The position numbers were made by a program, and so were the translations under genes. The notes beneath the pieces were generated by a model that saw nothing but the letters and a program-made list of their open reading frames with translations, was not told where the DNA came from and made no database searches. A stretch of 17,509 nucleotides of DNA from Cyclostephanos tholiformis (Eukaryota; Bacillariophyta; Thalassiosirophyceae; Thalassiosirales; Thalassiosiraceae), in contig JALLPB010000329.1 of assembly GCA_036939975.1 (NCBI GenBank), positions 1 to 17,509 of the forward strand, read 5' to 3'. Positions 9,172-17,509 of this stretch are shown here, piece by piece. Position 1 is the stretch's first letter. The number at the start of each line of letters is the position of its first letter.

Positions 9172-12100
9172 ATGAAGATGATGTTTCAACTCCAACGCCG
9201 CTGCGCCAGAGTAGTAGTTCGCATCGCCACGATGATGGATCATCACATCCACGCCCATCAACGCTCGTCGGCCGCTGCTCGTCCCCCTGCTTTTCCACCA
9301 TCATCCTCGATGATCGGATGGCGGGAAGCCGCTGGGTCGGCAAGTCGGTTCGCCTCCTCCGCTGGGCGACGACGCCGGCAACAGGAGGGGCAATGGCGGC
9401 AGCGCGCGTCGACCGAATTCGGCATCGCCGCATCCATGTCCACCGCCCCCCCCCCCTCCTCCTTATCATCATCATCATCATCAATATCATCCCCCCCCCT
9501 TAAGACCACGTCCGGCAGCAGGCCGGCGGTGAGCGAGGCGCAGCGTCGCTCGGCGCGCCTGGAGTTGGATCGCATGACAACGTCCACGAATCGACTGCTC
9601 TCCCTCCTCCCGCCCAAAGTGCGCGGCGACGACGATCGGGGGGACGGTGGAGCGTCGGAGGCGACGACTGCCAAGACGACGACGACGAATACGAATACGG
9701 CGGTGCCGGACTACGCCCTGGTCAACGAGGCGAGGGTGGCGCTGCGATACTGGAGCCGTCGGTGGTACATGCACTTCCACCCGGGCTTCGGGAGGGCCGC
9801 CAAGGGCGAGGCCATCGCGATCGCGGACGAACTGCGTTCCAAGAGGTGGACGGCGGATGCCGATGCCGATGCCGATGCGGATGCGGATGCGGATGCGAAC
9901 GATGATGACAGGCGCACTCGCGCCCCGACCAACCGTGGCGCCGTCGCGAATGGATTATACGACAATGGTGACGATGACGACGACGATGACGACGACGATG
10001 ACGACAACGAGGACGACGACGCCATCGAGGAGGTAGTCCCCGTCCCATGGGACGACCACGCGGCGGGGGATTATGGCGCGAGGCAGGCCGAGCGACTGCT
10101 CGATTGGGCGATATCCATGGACCTCGTTCGACTGGGCGTATTCGACTCCGACGCCAACGTTAACGATCCGATATCGAGCAGTCCGAATTCGACGTGCGTG
10201 AACATAATGGAAACGTACCTACTACCGACGGCATATGGTGGCGCTGGTGGGGCGTCCTACGGCTTAGTGGGATCGATGCCGTCGGCGGCGGTGGTCGACG
10301 GGGGAGGGGGGGGGACGGGAAACGACGACGCGCACGACGTGACGGACGTCGTAAACTCGCTCAACGACCCTACTAGCAGGGATCGTGTTCATCATCGAAC
10401 GGGGGGGGGCGATAACAATCGTGTCACGCTCGCGAAGCGACGCGGCATCGACTCAGCTCACGTCCGAGCGGTGGCGGATGCCACGCGGGTTATGAAGAAG
10501 ATGAAACGACTGCACGTCGAATTCCCCGAGCACATATATCCCGATTCATTGAGCGTGAAGGCCGAGTTGAACATATGGTCGAAGAGGGCGATGCTACTCG
10601 GTGATAGAAGGAGGGGGGATTCGCGTGATCGGGCCGGGGCAGGTGCCGTTGCCGGTGCCAACGCCGGCGGGATATTCGAGACGGACGGGATCATGGGAGA
10701 CGCCATCGTCGGTGATCCCGAGGAAATGCTGCGTCTGATGGAAAGCCAGAACGGGTCCTCTGACGAGAATAATGACGACGAATGCAACGAGGCCAATGGC
10801 GATTGCCCGTACACGTCGCGGGGATGCATCGAGAGGATGGAGTTGATCCTTGCCGACGCGGAGGCTCGGTACGTCTCCACGATGGACGAGGCGATGCGAC
10901 CGTGCAGCGATTGGTACAATCACGTCCTGGGGGCGTGGGCAAGGAGCGACGACGTTCGCACGGCGTCGCGTAGGACCATGGAGATACTGCGTGGGATGGA
11001 AGCGCACGCCGACGACGTCTCCCTCGCCACTGGGAGGGACGGTAAAGACGACGTCATTCGAAGGAGGACGCGATACCTCGCGAGACCCGACACGGTGAGC
11101 TACAATATTTGCCTGTACTGCCTCGCACGCGGTGGCGGCGCCGAAGGTTCATCCTCCGGTCCGTGCGGCGCGAGGGATGTCGAGACGATGTTTCGAAACA
11201 TGGTAGAGAGGCACCGAAGAATGCGAGATGAGACGATACGACCGGACGGTGTGACGTACGGCGTTGTATTGAACGCCATGGCACGAGCTGGTTTTGCCCC
11301 GGAGGCGGAGAAAATACTGGATACCCTCGAGGACGAGCAGCAGCGTCAACGCAAACATGACGGAACGACGGCGGCGGTGGTACCGAGTCTGACGATATAC
11401 AACACGGTCCTTAACGCATGGGCCAACTGTCGCCGCCGGGACTCGCCCATGCGCGCCGAGTCACTCCTGGAGCGGATGAGAATACTCAGCGCCACGGGGA
11501 GGAATCCGGGGGTCGAGCCAGACTCTATCAGCGTGTCCACAGTTATTTCTTGTCACGCGAGGACTAAGACGAGGCGTGGAGCCGAGAGGGGCGAGCGCAT
11601 GCTCGACGATGCGATCGATATGTACTCCAAGGGTAATTCGAGAGTCAAACCCGATTCGATCATGTTCAATTGCGCGATCATGGGTGAGTGTGGGAGAAAT
11701 GTGTTACTTTCTTTCGATGGAACACTGACAGTTGGACTTCGCTTTTTTTGACATTTACGCATACTCACAACGCAATTCACTCCGCGTGTGCCTTTCGTTT
11801 ACTCGATTCTCATTCGCGTTTATAGGATGGACGAATATAAGCGGCGTTGAAACCGAACAGAGGGGGGCTTCGCGCAGAGATCTACCCGCCGAAAGGGCAG
11901 AAGTAATTCTCCGAAAAATGAAAGATTCAAGTTTGGAAATCAAGCCGGGCGCTTATACTTATAACCACATTCTCGACTGCGTGAGTTCCTGCATCGTAAA
12001 TTTGTCCTCCCCCTTGTAATATTCTGATCACACAGTCGAATATCACCGTATCTCCCTCCGAATCAACCAGTGGGCTAAAAGTGAAATCAAAGGATGCGCG

Positions 12101-13856
12101 GATAGAGCAGTGAAATTATTTCGAGAAATTCCTGATCCAGGTGCGGCATTTTCTTCGTCTGTGTTGTCTTTTTTGTATTTACTTAGTGCTCTGACAAGAT
12201 CCCATCATTATTTTGCAAAACACAAACGCAATCTAGATGAATTCTCCTACAACACTTTGCTGCATTGCTTTTCAAAAGAGAGTGACCAGTGGGCATCCTA
12301 TGCCGAAGATATTCTACAGGAAATGAAGGATAAGAATGTTTTCATCGGCCAAGTTACATATCATGGAATGATGAACATACATGCCAAGAATAGTAGTAAA
12401 AACGGTGCTAAGAAAGCAGAAAAATTTCTTCGGGGAATGGAGTCACAAGGTTTGTGTCCTAATGAAATGTCATATAATATATGTATCGATGCATACGCGA
12501 GGCGGGGCGAGCCCAGGAAAGCTCATAATCTCCTTGAGGAGATGATCTCGCTGTCGAACCACGGAAATGTCGAATGTCGGCCGTCGATTCATAGTTTTGC
12601 GTCAGTGGTGAGATTCTTTCTTCGGCGTAGTATGCACTTGAGATATAATGTACTAAGCTCGTGTGCTTGTTATTCGTTCTCACTACCTAGGTCAATGCAT
12701 TAGCAAAATCTGGAGATGCAGATGCAGTGGCCCGCGCGGAAGAGGTAGTCCGAAGAGTCGAAGGACTTGACTACGTCACTCCAAATACAATCCTGTACAA
12801 TAGCCTCATCGACTGCATGGTCAAAAGCAGACACAAGGATAATTCACTTAAAGCGGAACAAATTCTTCTCAGGATGGAACAAATGCATCGTAGTGGAAAC
12901 CCACACATTCGTCCTAATTCTTATGCTTACAGGTATGGAATGATTGATACTAATGTCGTCATTTCGTTTTCCATCGTATCAATAATTTGATTTTTGTGTC
13001 TATTCCCCTGAACCAGCATGGTGCTAACGTGTTGTGCACGCAGTAAGGAAATGGGCTCCGCCGAAAGAGCGGAACGAATTCTACTAAATATGGAAAGTCT
13101 ATTTTCGGAGGGGCTCTCCGACGTCATTGCAAACAGCAGGTGCTATTCAGCTGCCATCACCGCATGGGCACGAAGCAATTCACCTGACGCTGTAGAACGA
13201 GCATTTGCATTGATTGATCGTATGGAACAGAACGGAAGAGAAGGATCTCCGCATGGCAAACCAAACGCCCACTGCTACAACGCATGCATTCACGCGATAG
13301 CCAAGAGCCAGCTCCCGGGGAAGGCCGGGATGTGTCGACAAGTCTTAGCGGCTATGCATGCAGCTGTGGATAATGGCTTTCAAGAATCAGCGCCTAGTTA
13401 CATCACATACTCTACCATTATAAACGGTGGGTCTGACATTATTTTGCTTGTGCTGAAATCGAGCGCTTCCCACTGAATACAATTTTTATATTTACACCCT
13501 CCCCTCGTCCAGCATGTGCGTTCACCAGCGGAAACCAAGATGATAAGCAAGAGGCATTCAACCTCGCTAGATCTTGCTTTCAGACACTTCTAGAATCAAC
13601 CGATGTTGAGCCTTGCGCTTCATCTTTCACAAATTTTTTCCTTGTGATATCCAGGCACCTCAAACAAGGAGCGATTCGCGATCAGTTATCGTATGCAGTA
13701 TTCCGTGAAGGATGCAGGAGAGGGAAAATGAACAAGCAGGCATTAGATGGCTTTCGAAAGGCATCATCAGTTTCTGATCGGATCTTATCTGAGTATAAAG
13801 TTTTCCCCGCAGAATGGCGAAAAAGTATCACATACGATGGCTACAAATCTCAATGA
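9172..13856 (+). CDS. Pentatricopeptide repeat (PPR) protein, P-type, probably organellar
   Basis: Seven exons (9172-11683, 11826-11980, 12071-12140, 12237-12607, 12691-12932, 13017-13426, 13513-13856) encode 1367 aa. All introns are GT-AG, 83-142 nt, and phases agree at each join. PPR proteins bind single-stranded RNA, one base per repeat, and act in organelle RNA stability, splicing or translation. From about residue 575 to the end I count roughly 17-18 helix-A motifs, for example DTVSYNICLYCLAR, SLTIYNTVLNAWAN, DEFSYNTLLHCFSK, NEMSYNICIDAYAR and NAHCYNACIHAIAK. No E, DYW or SMR domain is seen. The N terminus (MKMMFQLQRRCARVVVRIA) is Arg-rich with no acidic residue, fitting a mitochondrial presequence. 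Residues 50-570 are low-complexity, with seven Asp-Ala pairs at 229-242 and 12 Asp at 267-278. I chose ATG 9172; the frame extends upstream only through a TTG. The first exon is much more GC-rich than the six short 3' exons. Confidence 0.93.
9856..9897 (+). repeat. Hexanucleotide repeat encoding seven Asp-Ala pairs
   Basis: Seven tandem GATGCC or GATGCG units sit in the low-complexity N-terminal half of the PPR protein. An in-frame six-base unit allows length change without frameshift. Confidence 0.9.
9970..10020 (+). repeat. GAC/GAT tract encoding poly-Asp in the PPR protein
   Basis: Twelve consecutive Asp codons (9970-10005) are followed by Asn-Glu-Asp-Asp-Asp. The tract is a disordered acidic segment in the low-complexity N-terminal half of the PPR protein, well before the repeat array. 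Confidence 0.9.
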
Positions 13857-14306
13857 ATGGCCAAACTACCTAATTGTCATAAGATTAGATTCTGGACTAA
13901 AAACACTTCAAGCAATATCCCCCCTAGAGAATGACTTGTATTTAAGCTATTTTAGATAGAAGTGCGTGACGTGCAAAATACACCGCGGCAGAGCTCGTTA
14001 TATCCGCCATGGTGACAAGGGATGTAATATTTGCCATCAATACTGTACCAATATCTCAATGAGCAGGAGACGAAGGAAGGCAACAGCCCCGAAGAATGGC
14101 CGAGCCGACTTTTTCGCCACTCTAGGCAAGCAAATTCGTATAGAAGTTAAAGAGAATTGCCTAGTATATTACTCTCCCGGTGGTATTATGATGAAATGGT
14201 CTCACGATAAAATAACCAATTTTTCTATTATATGCCGGACATTTCGACGACGCCATAAATACGTGTGTTTTGTTAATTGAGTAGCAAATAATGTCATCAC
14301 TTTTTT
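13857..14306. other. Convergent 3' flanks of the PPR and bHLH genes
   Basis: This 450-bp spacer between two converging stop codons presumably holds both 3' UTRs. It contains one plus-strand frame worth noting (14059-14280) but no recognisable gene, RNA or repeat. Confidence 0.5.
14059..14280 (+). CDS. Possible small ORF, 73 aa, unrecognised
   Basis: An ATG-started frame encodes 73 residues beginning MSRRRRKATAPKNGRADFF, strongly basic, with a central stretch (IRIEVKENCLVYYSPGG) that has alternating hydrophobic character and a basic C-terminal end. The frame stays open upstream to a GTG at 13966. I recognise no family. It lies wholly within the convergent 3' region and would be antisense to the bHLH 3' UTR or inside the PPR 3' UTR. 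It may be chance or a decayed exon. Confidence 0.15.
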   Translation: MSRRRRKATAPKNGRADFFATLGKQIRIEVKENCLVYYSPGGIMMKWSHDKITNFSIICRTFRRRHKYVCFVN

Positions 14307-17218
14307 TCAGGCACAATGGGCTAAATTTCCTCCGCCTCCCTGACTCGTCCCAGTCGTGGTCGTGGTCGTGGTCGTCGTCGCCGCGGGCCTCTTGTCCGGC
14401 GGTATCATCATCGGCTGATTATTGTCACCTCCGCTATCAGTGTGCTGCAATTGCGGATGTTGGGGCATTTGATAATGCACGAATGCGGTGTCCGGGTTGT
14501 CTCGACAAAAATTTACGTGAGACATGTTGTTACTATTCGGATCAACTGCGATGGCACGATGTTGCTGATGGGGGTTATACATCATTGTCGTCCCCGTGGA
14601 GGGGGGGACGTGACCACATTGGGGATGATAGTATGTCGTAGTAACGTTAGGGTGGCGAGGGTCGTAATGGTTAGCATGCGCAGCACTAGTAGCACCGTGA
14701 TGAGGATATGGTGTATGTTGTAGGACCTCAGTAGCACCTATGGCATTAGCATATTGTGATAGCGGATGATTCAATTCGTACATAGAAACATTGTTGGATA
14801 TTGGGATGAAATTGTTGTTGATTTGAGGATACATTGACATGATAACAGGTGCTAGCTCCGACGCGATGCCAGCATGAGTTGGATGATGCGGCGGTAGTGG
14901 ATGTTCCATCATTGCCAGGTTGCCACCATGTGCCATTTGAGGGGGATGGTATCCTGCTACCCCTCCACCTTCGACTGGTGTTGGTCCCGTTAGAGCTGTT
15001 CCGGTTGTGGAAACGAGATGTGTTGCTTGCGTTTGAACTTGCTCTAGGTAATCTGCACGAGCGGTCCCAAGGGGCGGACTCTTATTGCTTACATTGCCAC
15101 CTCCTTCGTTTGGTGTCTCAGATGCAGGGAGTTGATGTGTAGCATTCTGGGGGGGCAGCATTTCCACAGACACGGGATGTTGTTGTTGGTGGTGGTGCTT
15201 CTGCTCCTGGAATGACGAAGGCATGGCATTTGCCGATAATGGATGATTATAACTACCAGGATGAATGGCACTCTGCTGCTGATGCTGCCCATGATGGTGC
15301 ATCACGGGAGGGGGGGGGTATCCGGCGGGGCCATTGTTGTTGCTGCTGTTGCTGTTGATCCATAGAGATGTGGAAGGATCAGCCTTCATGCTCGAATAGT
15401 GGTGATGCAAATTGCCTACTGTTGGGGTGGTGGCGGTGGCAGGTGGAACGGCGTGGTGATGCTGGTGCGAAGGTCGAGACGCAGACATTTGCATTAACGC
15501 ATCTTGGGGAGACACCATCATAGGTACCATCATCATGACCTAGAATAATGGAGAACGTTCCAAAGAGGAGGAAAGGAGCAGGCGGGTCCAAATGAGTATT
15601 ATGTTTTCGACTCAATATATCAAAAACAAGCAAAAGCGAGAGCCCCTTCAAACCTCCGCTCTCCGAACAATCATCGACAGGGGGGGGGGGCAACACATTT
15701 GGGACTGACCTTCTCCGAAGGCTGCATATGAGACATTATCATATGCTGCTGTTGCGCATGTACCCCCCCATATCCTCCTGCGACTCCCATCCCCACGGCC
15801 TTGTAGTGCGCGACGACCTTCCGTAGCCCCTCGCAATCTTTCCTCAGTTCGCAGTGCCTGTTCCTGATGTTGCGAAGCTCCTCGTTGCGAACGCGTCTCA
15901 ACTGTCGCAATTTCTTAAGCTGCACTATCGTGCGCGCGATCAGGTCGATCCGATTGTTGGACGCCGCGGCCGACACCGACGGGAGGTTGGCGACGGAGGG
16001 GGGGGTAGGGATGCCTTTGTCGTCGTTGACACCGCTGTTGATGGCATCTTTGTCGAGCGATTTCATTTTTTTCGTCGCTTTCTCCTTGCGTGGCGGTCGT
16101 CGCGCCGGGAGTGATGGGTGATATGGATGATAATTAGTTAGAAAATATTGGACGAGACGGTGAGAAACTACAGCTAATGTAGGAGTCGAAGTCTCCCGAT
16201 ATATTTCGGGGCACGAGACGCCAGTGCCGTCGCAATGTCTTGGATGCACGTAAAGCGCGCAACGCCTGATTCTAAATGTAATCGGGCATCGCCTCTTACG
16301 ATTTAATCCAAGTGAAGATATAGAAATTCTCACCTCGCCAGTGATCGTGTCAGCACTGGAGGATGGAGCGGCTCCGATGGCTCCTCTCTCCCCTCCCATC
16401 TTCATCATCCCAACGCTGAAATCTCCCCCACCAATATTTGGACTTTTGTCCATGACGCTCATCATTACCATCATCCCAACGTCGTCATCATCCTCTTCCC
16501 CCCTCACGTCCCCAGCGCTGTGCTCCTTCCAGCGCCTGGCCTTCCTCGTGTAGCTGTAAGCCAAGGCCATGGCCTCCTCCTCTGCGAGGTCGGTGGCGTC
16601 AATGTCGCGCACTAGGTCAGCCAGCGCCGCGAGCTGGCAGTTGGTGTCGAGTCTTCGCCTCCGCTCGCGAGATCGCTTGCGCTCCACCCTCGACTTCTTC
16701 GCGTCGTCGTTGTCGTTGTCGTCGTTGATACCGTCGGGCGTCGTCGCGGCCCCGGAGGATGGGGGGGCCGTCGTGGTTTCCCCCCCCACAACGACGTCGA
16801 GCGATCGCCTGGCGGGAAATGATGAGGCCGAGGAGTAGGCGGTGACGGCGGCGACGGGAGCGAAGTCGCTCGCGACAGCATCGGCGTCGGAGTGGACTGC
16901 GGCCACATCTTCTTCGCGGCCTTCGTTGTCTTCGTCGTCGTTATTGTTGCTCGGGGCGACGATGACGTCGTCGCCGAAGACAGATTGAGCGAAGACCCCC
17001 ATCCAGTCGTAGTCATTAATGTCGATCAAGTGGTGGTGGTGCTGCTGATAACGATGCTGCTGCTGCGGCTCCACTTGCTTCTCTTGATGTTGTTGTGGCT
17101 GCTCACGTTGCTCGCGCGGATGCGTCCCCTCATTATGATGTTGTTGATTTTGACTAGTGATTTCCAGGTGGGGGGAGGACCGGCCACGATTCTCCTGCGG
17201 TGGGCTGGGCGGTGACAT
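14307..17218 (-). CDS. bHLH transcription factor with split HLH and Gln/His-rich C terminus
   Basis: Exons 17218-16334, 16084-15710 and 15539-14307 encode 830 aa, with all joins in phase 0. The basic region and helix 1 are at about 175-207 (RVERKRSRERRRRLDTN, then CQLAALADLVRDI). Helix 2 and a coiled, zipper-like extension are at about 337-393 (NRIDLIARTIVQLKKL onward). E185, R188 and R189 occupy the E9, R12 and R13 positions of E-box binding bHLH proteins, while the usual His5 is Lys181; this suggests CANNTG, perhaps CACGTG, recognition as a dimer in the nucleus. The loop of about 130 residues is far longer than usual and contains the first intron. The N-terminal 65 residues are Gln/His-rich and about 410 C-terminal residues are His, Gln, Asn and Pro-rich, resembling an activation domain. 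No PAS domain is visible. The first intron's acceptor is weak (CGCAAG), so the loop sequence is less certain than the two helices. Confidence 0.8.
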
Positions 17219-17290
17219 AATATTCTTATTGTCGTTACTGGTGTTGTTTTTTTGAGAAGGAAACTATTATGTGATGGATCGATTGAAGCG

Positions 17291-17300
17291 GTGCATGCAC
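17291..17300. promoter_or_regulatory. GTGCATGCAC palindrome upstream of bHLH
   Basis: A perfect 10-bp palindrome lies 73 bp upstream of the bHLH start codon. CATGCA cores are known as RY-type sites for plant B3 factors, but whether this organism uses them is unknown. It is a candidate binding site only. Confidence 0.3.
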
Positions 17301-17369
17301 GCCAAAGGCCAAATAAAAAATATAATTACTACTTTTACTATCTATCTCTTTATGGTTTTGTATTTTTAT

Positions 17370-17435
17370 TGGAGTTGAGGGAATACAATCCAACGACACC
17401 AGCACAGGAGTTGAGGTAATGGAGTTGAGGGAATA
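17370..17435. repeat. Three short repeats GGAGTTGAGG
   Basis: TGGAGTTGAGGGAATA occurs at 17370-17385 and again at 17420-17435, with a variant GGAGTTGAGGTAAT at 17407-17420. The starts are 36 and 14 bp apart. On the bHLH coding strand they lie 150-220 bp upstream of the ATG, so they could be repeated factor-binding sites or a small degenerate tandem repeat. Confidence 0.65.
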
Positions 17436-17509
17436 GCGAAGGAATGATGAGAATTGACCATGTTCAAGATAGTTCTCAAGGGTTCGTAGCTTTTTTGTTA
17501 AATGCGAAA

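Larger units (their letters stand above)
17219..17509. promoter_or_regulatory. Upstream region of the bHLH gene
   Basis: This 291-bp flank precedes the minus-strand bHLH start. It contains a T-rich stretch next to the gene, a 10-bp palindrome (17291-17300) and three copies of a GGAGTTGAGG repeat (17370-17435). No gene is seen. It presumably holds the bHLH promoter and 5' UTR. Confidence 0.5.

Noticed and set aside
12180..12200. Alternative acceptors (TTAG at 12185, CAAG at 12198) for PPR exon 4
   Set aside because: Both leave one base before the frame while the donor needs two, so they shift the reading frame out of the PPR motif.
1..17509. Mobile element, defence island, CRISPR or viral segment
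   Set aside because: No integrase, transposase, reverse transcriptase, long terminal repeat or spaced-repeat array is visible. All five large genes are explained by ordinary eukaryotic families.

Overview
The window is nuclear DNA from a eukaryotic microalga, most likely a diatom. This is inferred from five lines of evidence: compact genes with short GT-AG introns (about 79-249 nt), a bHLH protein whose second helix reads NRIDLIARTIV, a long P-type PPR protein with N-rich YN.hL.AWA-type repeats, an unusual thioredoxin/thioredoxin-reductase fusion, and many homopolymer amino-acid tracts. No operons, Shine-Dalgarno sites, tRNAs, rRNAs, CRISPR arrays or transposases were seen. No database search was possible, so the taxon is a judgement.

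The layout is five protein-coding genes in strictly alternating orientation. (1) 519-3102, minus: a four-exon gene for a signal-peptide-bearing protein with an N-terminal thioredoxin domain and a C-terminal low-molecular-weight NADPH-thioredoxin reductase. (2) 3606-5051, plus: intronless adenosylhomocysteinase (AHCY). (3) 5590-8872, minus: two-exon VPS53, the GARP/EARP tethering subunit. (4) 9172-13856, plus: a seven-exon, 1367-residue pentatricopeptide repeat (PPR) protein with an arginine-rich, probably organelle-targeting N terminus. (5) 14307-17218, minus: a three-exon bHLH transcription factor whose two helices are separated by a very long loop. All exon joins keep frame, and splice sites are GT-AG throughout.

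Genes 1/2 and 3/4 are divergent pairs with presumptive bidirectional promoters (3103-3605 and 8873-9171). Genes 2/3 and 4/5 converge on 3' flanks (5052-5589 and 13857-14306). The 3103-3605 spacer carries three CACGTG boxes, two of them forming an exact 10-bp inverted repeat. The 3' flanks carry small hairpins.

The genes do not form one pathway. AHCY (methyl cycle) and the thioredoxin system share a spacer and could be co-regulated, VPS53 works in retrograde vesicle transport, and the PPR protein probably acts in organelle RNA metabolism. The most notable features are the reversed Trx-TrxR domain order with an apparent secretory leader, the split bHLH domain, and two stop-free introns of length divisible by three. 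The region otherwise looks like ordinary gene-dense chromosome rather than a mobile or defence island.
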